The notes beneath the pieces were generated by a model. The model was given only the letters and a program-made list of their open reading frames with translations, was not told the origin of the DNA and did not search any database. A stretch of 64,000 nt of DNA from Hylemonella sp. (GTDB lineage Bacteria; Pseudomonadota; Gammaproteobacteria; Burkholderiales; Burkholderiaceae_C): contig JAUYQZ010000007.1 in NCBI GenBank assembly GCA_030695415.1, positions 1 through 64,000 of the forward strand, read 5' to 3'. The position numbers were made by a program, and so were the translations under genes. Shown piece after piece: positions 11,122-19,484 of this stretch. How positions within the stretch are numbered: the first letter of the stretch is position 1; each line of letters begins with the position of its first letter.

Positions 11122-11658
11122 ATGTCCACCATCACTGCCAACCCCGTCGCATCCCCTGCGGTCGTGGCACCGTTTTCGTTCCGCGACTTCCTCAACAGCT
11201 TCCTGCTGGTGGAGTTGTTCAAGGGCATGGCCCTGACCGGTCGCTACGCCTTCAAGCGCAAGATCACGGTGCAGTTTCCCGAAGAAAAGACGCCGCTGTC
11301 GCCGCGTTTCCGCGGATTGCATGCACTTCGCCGCTACGAAAATGGCGAAGAGCGCTGCATCGCGTGCAAGCTGTGTGAAGCGGTCTGCCCGGCCATGGCC
11401 ATCACCATCGAGTCGGACGTGCGCGACGACGGTTCGCGCCGCACCACCCGCTACGACATCGACCTGACCAAGTGCATCTTCTGCGGCTTCTGCGAAGAGA
11501 GCTGCCCGGTGGACTCCATCGTCGAGACGCACATCTTCGAGTACCACGGCGAAAAGCGCGGTGACCTGTACTTCACCAAAGAGATGCTGCTGGCCGTGGG
11601 CGACCGCTACGAGACCGAGATTGCCGCTGCCCGGGCCGCCGACGCCCCTTACCGCTGA
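11122..11658 (+). CDS. nuoI: NADH-quinone oxidoreductase subunit I
   Basis: NuoI is the ferredoxin-like peripheral subunit with two [4Fe-4S] clusters (N6a and N6b). Both ligand sets are intact: [15 protein letters not shown] and [16 protein letters not shown]. The 178-residue protein starts at the ATG at 11122; a TTG six bases upstream is in frame but less likely. The N-terminal stretch [18 protein letters not shown] is the helix that lies along the membrane. The gap to nuoH is 15 bases. Confidence 0.97.
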   Translation: MSTITANPVASPAVVAPFSFRDFLNSFLLVELFKGMALTGRYAFKRKITVQFPEEKTPLSPRFRGLHALRRYENGEERCIACKLCEAVCPAMAITIESDVRDDGSRRTTRYDIDLTKCIFCGFCEESCPVDSIVETHIFEYHGEKRGDLYFTKEMLLAVGDRYETEIAAARAADAPYR

Positions 11659-11708
11659 TCCGTTCTGAGTCCGGAACTGCCCGGAACAGACGACACAAGA
11701 ACAACGCC

Positions 11709-12368
11709 ATGGATTACCAGACCGGCTTTTTTTACCTCTTTGCCGCGGTGCTGCTGTTTGCAGCCTTCCGCGTCATCACCGCGCGCAATCCTGTGCACGC
11801 TGTGTTGTTCCTGATGCTGGCGTTTTCGCAGGCGTCTGCGTTGTGGTTGCTGCTGAAGGCGGAGTTCCTCGGCATCACCCTGGTGCTGGTGTACCTGGGT
11901 GCGGTGATGGTGCTGTTCCTGTTCGTCGTGATGATGCTCGACATCAACATGGACGGTGTACGCAAGGGTTTCTGGAAGCACTTTCCGCTCGCTGCCATCC
12001 TCGGCGGTTTTGTGGCGGCCGAGCTCATCGCCGTGCTGTTTGTCGGCTTCCCGAGTCTTGCGGCCAACCCCGATGCAGTGAACACCGGCATCAACGCGGC
12101 CAACTACTCCAACACGCGTGAACTTGGCCTGCTGCTCTACACCGAGTACCTGTACCCCATCGAAGTGGCCGCTGTGATCCTGCTGGTGGCCATGATCGCC
12201 GCCATTGCGCTCACCCTGCGCCAGCGCAAGGACAGCAAGGCCATCAACCCCGGCCTTCAGGTGCATGTGCGCGCCCGGGACCGTCTGGTGGTGCTGCCGA
12301 TGAACGCCACGCAGAAAGCCGCACCCGCCGTCGAAGCGGTGAACACCGAGGAGGGGAAACCATCATGA
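11709..12368 (+). CDS. nuoJ: NADH-quinone oxidoreductase subunit J
   Basis: NuoJ is a membrane subunit with five predicted helices that takes part in the pi-bulge transition of complex I. The 219-residue sequence includes [20 protein letters not shown] and [20 protein letters not shown], which are the conserved second and third helices. The C-terminal tail after about residue 175 is hydrophilic. The stop overlaps nuoK by four bases. Confidence 0.97.
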   Translation: MDYQTGFFYLFAAVLLFAAFRVITARNPVHAVLFLMLAFSQASALWLLLKAEFLGITLVLVYLGAVMVLFLFVVMMLDINMDGVRKGFWKHFPLAAILGGFVAAELIAVLFVGFPSLAANPDAVNTGINAANYSNTRELGLLLYTEYLYPIEVAAVILLVAMIAAIALTLRQRKDSKAINPGLQVHVRARDRLVVLPMNATQKAAPAVEAVNTEEGKPS

Positions 12369-12673
12369 GCGTGTCCCTGGGCCATTTCCTCGCTGTCGGC
12401 GCGATCCTGTTCGCGCTGTCGGTGGTCGGCATTTTCCTTAACCGCAAGAACCTGATCGTGCTGCTCATGGCCATCGAGCTGATGCTGCTCGCGGTCAACA
12501 TGAATTTCGTGGCGTTCTCGCACTACCTGGGTGACATGCACGGCCAGGTGTTCGTGTTCTTCATCCTGACCGTGGCCGCTGCCGAATCGGCGATCGGCCT
12601 GGCCATCCTTGTGCTGCTGTTCCGCAACAAGAATTCGATCAGCGTCGAAGAGCTCAACACGCTCAAAGGCTGA
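12365..12673 (+). CDS. nuoK: NADH-quinone oxidoreductase subunit K
   Basis: NuoK is a three-helix membrane subunit related to MrpC antiporter proteins. In 102 residues it keeps the functional glutamates in [16 protein letters not shown] and [15 protein letters not shown]. It is coupled to nuoJ through a four-base overlap and is followed by nuoL after 25 bases. Confidence 0.98.
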   Translation: MSVSLGHFLAVGAILFALSVVGIFLNRKNLIVLLMAIELMLLAVNMNFVAFSHYLGDMHGQVFVFFILTVAAAESAIGLAILVLLFRNKNSISVEELNTLKG

Positions 12674-12698
12674 GCCCCAGCCCCCAGACAAGAACACC

Positions 12699-14729
12699 AT
12701 GAGCACCACCCTCTCTGCCAGCACCCTGCTCGCCGTCCCCATGGCGCCGCTGATCGGCGCGGCCCTGGCCGGCATCCTCGGGACCACCTTCGGCGGCAAC
12801 GTCATTGGCCGCCGCGCCTCGCACACGATCACCATCCTGGGTGTGTTGATCGCTTTCATCCTGTCGGCGATGACGCTCAAGAGCGTGGCCATGGACGGTG
12901 CCCGCTTCAACGAGACGCTCTACACCTGGATGGTGGTCGGTAGTCTGAAGATGGAAATCGGCTTCCTGGTCGATGGACTGACCGCCATGATGATGGTGGT
13001 CGTCACCTTCGTTTCGCTCATGGTGCACCTCTACACCATCGGCTACATGGAAGAAGACAAGGGCTACAACCGCTTCTTCGCCTACATCTCGCTGTTCACC
13101 TTCTCCATGCTCATGCTGGTCATGAGCAACAACCTGCTGCAGCTGTTCTTTGGCTGGGAAGCGGTGGGCCTGGTGTCCTACCTGCTGATCGGTTTCTGGT
13201 TCAACAAGCCCACGGCGATCTTCGCGAATATGAAGGCCTTCCTGGTCAACCGCGTGGGCGACTTCGGCTTCATCCTGGGCATCGGACTGATCGTGGCTTA
13301 TGCCGGCACGCTGAACTACACCGAGGTGTTTGCCAAGGCACCTGAACTCGGCGCCATGGGCTTCCCCGGCACCGACTGGCTGCTGATCACCGTCATCTGC
13401 ATCTGTCTGTTCATCGGCGCCATGGGCAAGAGCGCGCAGTTCCCACTGCACGTGTGGCTGCCCGACTCCATGGAAGGCCCCACGCCCATCTCGGCGCTGA
13501 TCCACGCGGCCACCATGGTCACGGCCGGCATCTTCATGGTGGCGCGCATGTCGCCGCTGTTCGAGCTGTCCGACACGGCGCTGAACTTCATCATGATCAT
13601 CGGCGCCATCACCGCGTTGTTCATGGGCTTCCTGGGCATCATCCAGAACGACATCAAGCGCATCGTGGCCTACTCCACACTTTCGCAGCTGGGCTACATG
13701 ACGGTGGCGCTCGGCGCATCGGCCTACTCGGTCGCGGTGTTCCACCTCATGACCCACGCCTTCTTCAAGGCGCTGCTGTTCCTGGCGGCTGGCTCGGTGA
13801 TCATGGGTCTGCACCACAACCAGGACATCCGCTGGATGGGTGCCGTGCGCAAGTACATGCCCATCACCTGGATCACGTCCTTGCTGGGCACGCTCGCACT
13901 CATCGGCACACCCTTCTTTTCGGGCTTCTACTCGAAAGATTCCATCATCGAGGCGGTGCACTTCAGCAACCTGCCGGCGTCGGGTTTCGCCTACTTTGCG
14001 GTGCTCGCCGGTGTGTTCGTCACCTCCTTCTATTCGTTCCGCCTCTACTTCCTGGTGTTCCACGGGAAGGAGCGTTACGACCAGAACCCGGACGCCCACC
14101 ACGACGACCATGGTCACCATGATGACCACGGGCATGGCCATGACAGCAAGCCGCACGAGTCTCCCTGGGTCGTCACGGTGCCGCTGGTGCTGTTGGCCAT
14201 CCCTTCGGTGGTGATCGGCTTCATGACCATCCAGCCCATGCTGTTCGGTGACTTCTTCAAGGACGCGATCTTCATCAACGCCGCGGCCCACCCCGCCATG
14301 GCGAAGTTCGCCGAGATATTCCACGGCCCGTTGGCCATGGTCTCCCATGCCTTGTTCACGCCGCCGCTGTACCTGGCCCTGGCCGGTGCGGTGAGCGCGT
14401 GGTACATGTACCTGATCAACCCGGCCGTGCCGGCGGCCATCGGGCGCGCCTTGCGTCCGCTGGTCGTGGTGCTGGAGAACAAGTACTACCTGGACTGGTT
14501 CAACGAGAACGTGCTCGCCAAAGGCGCGCGCGGTCTGGGCATCGGTCTGTGGAAGGGCGGCGATCGGGGGGTGATCGAGGGCGGCGTGGTCAACGCCAGC
14601 TGGAAGCTGGTGGGCCTGGTCTCCGGCGTGGTGCGCCGCGCGCAGACCGGGTACCTGTACCACTACGCGCTGATGATGATCGTGGGTGTGCTGCTGTTCA
14701 TGACGTACTTCGTCTGGCTCGCCAAATAA
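12699..14729 (+). CDS. nuoL: NADH-quinone oxidoreductase subunit L
   Basis: NuoL is the distal antiporter-like subunit of complex I with the long lateral helix. It has 676 residues from the ATG at 12699. Motifs include FFGWEAVGLVSYLLIGFW, MGKSAQFPLHVWLPDSMEGP, ALIHAATMVTAG and IVAYSTLSQLGYM, with the lysines and glutamate of the proton path. Residues 465-487 form a hydrophilic loop with nine histidines (DAHHDDHGHHDDHGHGHD and beyond). The lateral-helix region near the end includes LENKYYLDWFNENVL. It precedes nuoM by 21 bases. Confidence 0.97.
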   Translation: MSTTLSASTLLAVPMAPLIGAALAGILGTTFGGNVIGRRASHTITILGVLIAFILSAMTLKSVAMDGARFNETLYTWMVVGSLKMEIGFLVDGLTAMMMVVVTFVSLMVHLYTIGYMEEDKGYNRFFAYISLFTFSMLMLVMSNNLLQLFFGWEAVGLVSYLLIGFWFNKPTAIFANMKAFLVNRVGDFGFILGIGLIVAYAGTLNYTEVFAKAPELGAMGFPGTDWLLITVICICLFIGAMGKSAQFPLHVWLPDSMEGPTPISALIHAATMVTAGIFMVARMSPLFELSDTALNFIMIIGAITALFMGFLGIIQNDIKRIVAYSTLSQLGYMTVALGASAYSVAVFHLMTHAFFKALLFLAAGSVIMGLHHNQDIRWMGAVRKYMPITWITSLLGTLALIGTPFFSGFYSKDSIIEAVHFSNLPASGFAYFAVLAGVFVTSFYSFRLYFLVFHGKERYDQNPDAHHDDHGHHDDHGHGHDSKPHESPWVVTVPLVLLAIPSVVIGFMTIQPMLFGDFFKDAIFINAAAHPAMAKFAEIFHGPLAMVSHALFTPPLYLALAGAVSAWYMYLINPAVPAAIGRALRPLVVVLENKYYLDWFNENVLAKGARGLGIGLWKGGDRGVIEGGVVNASWKLVGLVSGVVRRAQTGYLYHYALMMIVGVLLFMTYFVWLAK

Positions 14730-14750
14730 AACAAGAGGAAGAAGAACATC

Positions 14751-16229
14751 ATGGGTTTGCTGAGCCTTGCCATCTGGACGCCCATCGCTTTTGGCGTCGT
14801 GCTGCTGGCCCTGGGCCGTGACGACCAGGCACCCATGGTGCGCTGGATCGCGCTGGTGGGTGCGGTGGTAGGCCTGGCGGTCACGGTGCCGCTCTACACC
14901 GGCTTCGAGGTGGGCTCGGCTGCGCTGCAGTTCGTTGAAAAGGCCCCCTGGATCGAGAACTTCAACATCCACTACCACCTGGGTGTGGACGGCATCTCGC
15001 TGTGGCTGGTCCTGCTGACCGCGTTCATCAACGCGGTGGTGATCGTGGCCAGCTGGGAGTCGATCACCAAACGCGTGAACCAGTACATGGGCGCCTTCCT
15101 GATCCTCTCGGGTCTGATGATCGGTGTCTTCAGCGCGCAGGACGCGATGCTGTTCTACGTATTCTTCGAAGCCACACTGATCCCGATGTACCTGATCATC
15201 GGCATCTGGGGCGGCCCGAACAAGATCTACGCGGCCTTCAAGTTCTTCCTGTACACCCTGCTCGGCTCGCTCCTGATGCTGGTGGCGTTGATTTACCTCT
15301 ACACCGTGTCCGGCGGTAGTTTTGCACTGGCCGACTGGTACCAGCTGCCGCTGAGCGGCACCGCCCAGACCCTGCTGTTCTTCGCCTTCTTCGCGGCCTT
15401 CGCGGTGAAGGTGCCGATGTGGCCTGTGCACACCTGGTTGCCCGACGTGCACGTGGAAGCCCCCACCGGTGGCTCCGCCGTGCTGGCGGCGATCATGCTC
15501 AAGCTCGGTGCCTATGGCTTCCTGCGCTTCTCACTGCCCATCCTGCCCGACGCCTCGCAAGAATGGGCATGGCTCATGATCGCGCTGTCGCTCGTGGCCG
15601 TGATTTACGTGGGCCTGGTGGCCATGGTCCAGCAGGACATGAAGAAGCTGGTGGCTTATTCGTCGGTGGCGCACATGGGCTTCGTCACGCTGGGCTTCTT
15701 CGTGTTCAGCGATCTCGGCGTGTCGGGCGGCATCGTGCAGATGATCGCGCACGGCTTTGTGTCGGCCGCCATGTTCCTGGGCATCGGCGTGCTGTACGAC
15801 CGTGTGCATTCGCGCGAGATCGCCGACTACGGCGGCGTGGTCAACACCATGCCCAAGTTCGCGGCGTTTGCGCTGCTGTTCACCATGGCCAACTGCGGCC
15901 TGCCGGGCACGGCCGGTTTCGTGGGCGAGTGGATGGTGATTCTGGCGGCGGTGAAAGCCAACTTCTGGATTGGTCTGCTCGCCGCCTCGGCGCTGATCTT
16001 TGGCGCCGCTTACTCGCTGTGGATGTACAAGCGCGTCTACCTGGGTGCGGTGGGCAACGACAACGTGAAGAACCTAGTCGACCTCAATGCGCGCGAATTC
16101 CTCGTGATGGCGGTGCTGGCGGTGGCGGTGCTCTTCATGGGCGTGTACCCCAAGCCCTTCACCGACGTGATGGACGCTTCCGTGGCGGAGTTGCTGCGCC
16201 ACGTGGCGGTTTCCAAGCTGCCTCAGTGA
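14751..16229 (+). CDS. nuoM: NADH-quinone oxidoreductase subunit M
   Basis: NuoM is the middle antiporter-like proton-pumping subunit. The 492-residue protein has about 14 helices. Conserved elements are YHLGVDGISLWLVLLTAF, VFFEATLIPMYLIIGIWGG (functional glutamate), VKVPMWPVHTWLPDVHVEAP and LVAYSSVAHMGFVTLG. The start is preceded by GAGGAAGAAGAACATC, a strong ribosome-binding site. nuoN follows after 34 bases. Confidence 0.98.
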   Translation: MGLLSLAIWTPIAFGVVLLALGRDDQAPMVRWIALVGAVVGLAVTVPLYTGFEVGSAALQFVEKAPWIENFNIHYHLGVDGISLWLVLLTAFINAVVIVASWESITKRVNQYMGAFLILSGLMIGVFSAQDAMLFYVFFEATLIPMYLIIGIWGGPNKIYAAFKFFLYTLLGSLLMLVALIYLYTVSGGSFALADWYQLPLSGTAQTLLFFAFFAAFAVKVPMWPVHTWLPDVHVEAPTGGSAVLAAIMLKLGAYGFLRFSLPILPDASQEWAWLMIALSLVAVIYVGLVAMVQQDMKKLVAYSSVAHMGFVTLGFFVFSDLGVSGGIVQMIAHGFVSAAMFLGIGVLYDRVHSREIADYGGVVNTMPKFAAFALLFTMANCGLPGTAGFVGEWMVILAAVKANFWIGLLAASALIFGAAYSLWMYKRVYLGAVGNDNVKNLVDLNAREFLVMAVLAVAVLFMGVYPKPFTDVMDASVAELLRHVAVSKLPQ

Positions 16230-16263
16230 GCCCGGCCCGCCACACGACACAAGAGAACGAACA

Positions 16264-17760
16264 ATGATTGACAAGCTCAGCTGGGTCGCGGCCTACCCTG
16301 AAATCCTTCTGCTGACGATGGCCTGCGTGATTGCGCTGGCCGACCTGTCGGTGAAGTCGGCTCTGCGCACTGCGACCTATGCGCTCACCTTGCTGTCGCT
16401 GGGCGCGGTTGCGTTGCTGCTTGCCATGGCTGCGGTCTCGGGCACCACCACCCCTGGCTTCGGCGGCATGATCGTCAGCGACCCCATGGGCAACTGGCTC
16501 AAGTGTTTTGCCACCATCGCCATGATGGTCACGCTGGTCTACGGCCGTGGCTACGCTGGCAAGCGCGACATGCTGCGCGGCGGCGAGATGTTCACGCTGT
16601 CCATGTTCGCGTTGCTGGGCATGTTCGTCATGATCTCGGGACACAACTTTCTGGTGATCTACCTCGGCCTGGAACTGCTCACGCTTTCCAGCTACGCGCT
16701 GGTGGCGCTGCGCCGCGACGATGTGCAGGCCACCGAGGCGGCCATGAAGTACTTTGTGCTGGGCGCCTTGGCCAGCGGATTCCTGCTCTATGGCCTGTCC
16801 ATGGTGTACGGCGCCACCGGCTCGTTGGCGCTGCCCGAGGTGATGCAGGCCATTGCCGGCGGTGAAGCCACCCTCAAGGGCTCGGCCCAGGTGCTCACGC
16901 TCGGTCTGGTGTTTGTGGTGGCCGGTCTGGCCTTCAAGCTCGGCGTGGTGCCCTTCCACATGTGGGTGCCCGACGTGTACCACGGTGCACCCACGGCCGT
17001 CACGCTCATGATTGGTGGTGCACCCAAGCTGGCGGCGTTCGCCATTGTCATTCGCCTGTTGGTCGAAGGCCTTCAACCGCTCGCCTTCGACTGGCAGCAG
17101 ATGCTGGGTGTGCTCGCCGTCATGTCGCTGCTGGTCGGCAACTTCGCCGCCATCGCGCAGACCAACCTCAAACGCATGCTCGCGTTTTCCACCATTGCGC
17201 AGATGGGCTTCATGCTGCTCGGCCTGCTGGCCGGCGTGGTGAACGGTGATACCGGCAACATGGCCAACGCCTACAGCTCGTCCATGTTCTACGTCATCAC
17301 CTATGTGTTGACCACGCTGGGCACCTTCGGCGTGATCCTGCTGCTCTCCCGCAGTGGCTTTGAATCGGAGAACATCAGCGACCTGGCCGGCCTGAACCAG
17401 CGCAGCCCGCTCTACGCCGGCGTCATGGCCATCTGCATGTTCTCGCTGGCCGGTGTGCCGCCTCTCGTGGGCTTTTACGCCAAGCTCTCGGTGCTGCAGG
17501 CCCTGCTGGCTTCCAGCGGCGTGTTCTACGTGGGTCTTGCTGTGTTCGCCGTGATCATGTCGTTGATCGGTGCCTTTTACTACCTGCGCCTGGTCAAGGT
17601 CATGTACTTCGACGCGCCCACGCAGACCGCGGAGATCGAGGCCGGACTGGACGCGCGCTCGGTGCTGTCGGTCAACGGTGCGCTGGTGCTGTTGCTGGGC
17701 ATATTGCCCGGTGGCCTCATGGCCTTGTGCGCACAGGCGGTGGCCGCGCTGCTCGCCTGA
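16264..17760 (+). CDS. nuoN: NADH-quinone oxidoreductase subunit N
   Basis: NuoN is the antiporter-like subunit nearest the quinone end of the membrane arm. The 498-residue sequence shows NFLVIYLGLELLTLSSYALV with the conserved glutamate, FKLGVVPFHMWVPDVYHGAP, and MLAFSTIAQMGFMLLGLLAG. It closes the nuoA-N series; the next gene (DUF2818) follows 56 bases later on the same strand. Confidence 0.98.
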   Translation: MIDKLSWVAAYPEILLLTMACVIALADLSVKSALRTATYALTLLSLGAVALLLAMAAVSGTTTPGFGGMIVSDPMGNWLKCFATIAMMVTLVYGRGYAGKRDMLRGGEMFTLSMFALLGMFVMISGHNFLVIYLGLELLTLSSYALVALRRDDVQATEAAMKYFVLGALASGFLLYGLSMVYGATGSLALPEVMQAIAGGEATLKGSAQVLTLGLVFVVAGLAFKLGVVPFHMWVPDVYHGAPTAVTLMIGGAPKLAAFAIVIRLLVEGLQPLAFDWQQMLGVLAVMSLLVGNFAAIAQTNLKRMLAFSTIAQMGFMLLGLLAGVVNGDTGNMANAYSSSMFYVITYVLTTLGTFGVILLLSRSGFESENISDLAGLNQRSPLYAGVMAICMFSLAGVPPLVGFYAKLSVLQALLASSGVFYVGLAVFAVIMSLIGAFYYLRLVKVMYFDAPTQTAEIEAGLDARSVLSVNGALVLLLGILPGGLMALCAQAVAALLA

Positions 17761-17816
17761 AACCTCTGGGCCCGCAGCGGTGAACTTCACCGGTGGGGCC
17801 GGCTCACACCTTCACC

Positions 17817-18119
17817 ATGAACCAAAGCTTTTCTGTCTGGCTGGTGTTGATCGCCGCACTGGTGGCGGCCAACCTGCCCTTTGTCAACGAACGGTGGCTC
17901 GCCGTGATTCCGCGCAGCTTGCCCAAGACGCTGTGGATTCGGCTGGCCGAGCTGGTGCTGATGTATTTCATCGTGGGTGCCATTGGCCTTGGGCTGGAGC
18001 AGCGCGCCGGGCAGATCGCACCCCAGGGCTGGGAGTTCTACGCGACCACCGGCGCACTCTTCATCACGCTGGCCTTTCCCGGCTTCGTTTACCGCTACCT
18101 CTACCGCCACCGGGGTTGA
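17817..18119 (+). CDS. DUF2818 family small membrane protein
   Basis: This 100-residue protein has three predicted membrane helices (about 4-22, 40-62, 75-93) and a basic C-terminus (YRYLYRHRG). I recognise it as the DUF2818 family, which in Burkholderiales regularly follows nuoN; its function is unknown. I chose the ATG at 17817 (MNQSFSVWLVLIAALVAANL); an upstream in-frame ATG at 17793 would add eight non-hydrophobic residues. The position suggests a link to complex I assembly or simply co-expression, which is inference. Confidence 0.85.
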   Translation: MNQSFSVWLVLIAALVAANLPFVNERWLAVIPRSLPKTLWIRLAELVLMYFIVGAIGLGLEQRAGQIAPQGWEFYATTGALFITLAFPGFVYRYLYRHRG

Positions 18120-18120
18120 G

Positions 18121-18206
18121 TTGCTCACCCCCACGCTCATCGTTTCACGTATCGCTGCCCCCCGAGGGGGCGAGTCATTGCCTTCGGGCGGCCATGCGGC
18201 ACTGAC
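18121..18206 (+). repeat. GC-rich hairpin repeat, copy A
   Basis: The gap between the DUF2818 and NUDIX genes contains CACCCCCACGCTC, then TCGCTGCCCCCCGAGGGGGC, which forms a CCCCC-GA-GGGGG hairpin, then CCTTCGGGCGGCC. The complement of 38349-38455 carries the same ordered modules, which marks a dispersed intergenic element. I infer a REP-like role in mRNA stability or attenuation; no transposase is linked. Confidence 0.6.
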
Positions 18207-18815
18207 ATGAGCGACGACAGCCACCTGATCGAAACGCCGCTCTTGCGCACCGAGCTGTTGCGCGGCAACTTCCTTCACGTGGTGCGCGACACGGTGCGCC
18301 TGCCCAATGGCGCCGAGGCCACACGCGAATACGTGTTGCACCCCGGTGCGGTCATGGTCATCGGCCTGCTCGACGATGGCCGTGTGGTGCTGGAGCGCCA
18401 GTTTCGCCACCCCATGCAGTCGGTGATGATCGAATTCCCCGCCGGCAAGCTCGACGAAGGCGAGGACAGCCTCATGTGCGCGCAGCGAGAACTCCTGGAG
18501 GAAACCGGCTACAGCGCGCGCGAGTGGGCCTGTGCCGGTTGCCTGGCGCCCACCGTGGCGTACTCCGACGAGACCATCGACATCTGGTTCGCACGTGGTC
18601 TCTCGCTCGGCGAGCGACAGCTTGACGACGGCGAGTTTCTCGACGTGTTCACCGCCACGCCTGCCGAGCTTCGGGCCTGGTGTTTCAGCGGTGAGGTGAT
18701 CGACAGCAAGACGCTCATCGGGTCGATGTGGCTGCAGAACGTGCAGAGCGGCGAATGGCCGCTGGCATGGAAGGATGCAGCGACCTCGCTTTTGGCGGGA
18801 CAATCCAGCTCATGA
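18207..18815 (+). CDS. NUDIX hydrolase (ADP-ribose pyrophosphatase-like)
   Basis: The 202-residue protein has a complete Nudix box at residues 80-102: G-x5-E-x7-REL-x-EE-x-G-Y, with FPAGKLDEGE before it. Such enzymes hydrolyse nucleoside diphosphates linked to another moiety. The fold order and the EFPAGKLDEGE context resemble ADP-ribose pyrophosphatases, but the substrate is not proven. The stop overlaps the next start by four bases (ATGA), so it is coupled to the DUF1178 gene. Confidence 0.9.
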   Translation: MSDDSHLIETPLLRTELLRGNFLHVVRDTVRLPNGAEATREYVLHPGAVMVIGLLDDGRVVLERQFRHPMQSVMIEFPAGKLDEGEDSLMCAQRELLEETGYSAREWACAGCLAPTVAYSDETIDIWFARGLSLGERQLDDGEFLDVFTATPAELRAWCFSGEVIDSKTLIGSMWLQNVQSGEWPLAWKDAATSLLAGQSSS

Positions 18816-19285
18816 AGGTTCTCAACCTCCAATGCGCTCACCAGCACGAATTTGAAGGCTGGTTTGGCTCCGAAGACGACTTCGTGAGCCAGCTGGGTCG
18901 TGGCCTGGTCACGTGCCCGCTGTGTGGCGATGCGCACATCCACAAGAAGCTCTCGGCGCCGCGCCTGAACCTGCGTTCCGGGCGAGATGAGCCGGTACCG
19001 TCCATGCCGACCGGCACGTCCGTGGCGATGAGCAACCACGCCACGAGTTCCGAACTCGCTGCCCTGCAGGCCCGCATGCTCAGGGCGCTGCGCGAGGTGG
19101 TGGCGAACACCGAGGATGTGGGCGAGCGTTTTGCCGACGAGGCCCGCGCGATGCACAGCGGCGAGACCGAGCATCGCAACATCCGGGGCGAGGCCAGTCC
19201 CCAGGAAGCCCTGGCCATGCTGGAAGAGGGCATCGAGGTGATCGCGCTCCCCCTGGTGCCAGCGGTCAAGGAAACCCTTCAGTAG
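18812..19285 (+). CDS. DUF1178 family protein with zinc-ribbon-like N-terminus
   Basis: This 157-residue cytoplasmic protein starts MKVLNLQCAHQHEFEGWF and has CPLCGD at about residues 36-41. The pattern C-x-H-x-H followed by CxxC suggests a small zinc ribbon; the middle is variable and the C-terminal half is acidic and helical. The family is DUF1178, of unknown function and common in proteobacteria. The start at 18812 is fixed by the four-base overlap with the NUDIX gene and by the family N-terminus. It is the last gene before the terminator at 19317. Confidence 0.88.
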   Translation: MKVLNLQCAHQHEFEGWFGSEDDFVSQLGRGLVTCPLCGDAHIHKKLSAPRLNLRSGRDEPVPSMPTGTSVAMSNHATSSELAALQARMLRALREVVANTEDVGERFADEARAMHSGETEHRNIRGEASPQEALAMLEEGIEVIALPLVPAVKETLQ

Positions 19286-19316
19286 CGCTTTTGTAGCCGC
19301 CATCCAGACTCCATCC

Positions 19317-19339
19317 AACCCCGCCCTGCGGGGTTTTTT
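19317..19339 (+). terminator. Rho-independent terminator of the nuo-DUF1178 block
   Basis: AACCCCGC (19317-19324), loop CCT and GCGGGGTT (19328-19335) form a perfect 8-bp stem that runs into TTTT. It lies 31 bases after the DUF1178 stop and is the first clear terminator on this strand after nuoA. Confidence 0.9.
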
Positions 19340-19484
19340 CATGGCGAAGTCACGCGCGCAGGCGCATCATGCGTTTGTCGCATGAAGCCATGGCATGGGG
19401 CCATGCAATCCTTGTCTGGGGCAGTTTTGCCCGCTGGGGCAATCCTAGAATCGCGCTCAGCCTGCCCACCCTTTGCTTGACCGG

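Noticed and set aside
12663..15452. Open frame of 929 codons on the minus strand over nuoL-nuoM
   Set aside because: Antisense of two strongly conserved genes; composition is His/Gln/Asp-rich low complexity with no fold signature.
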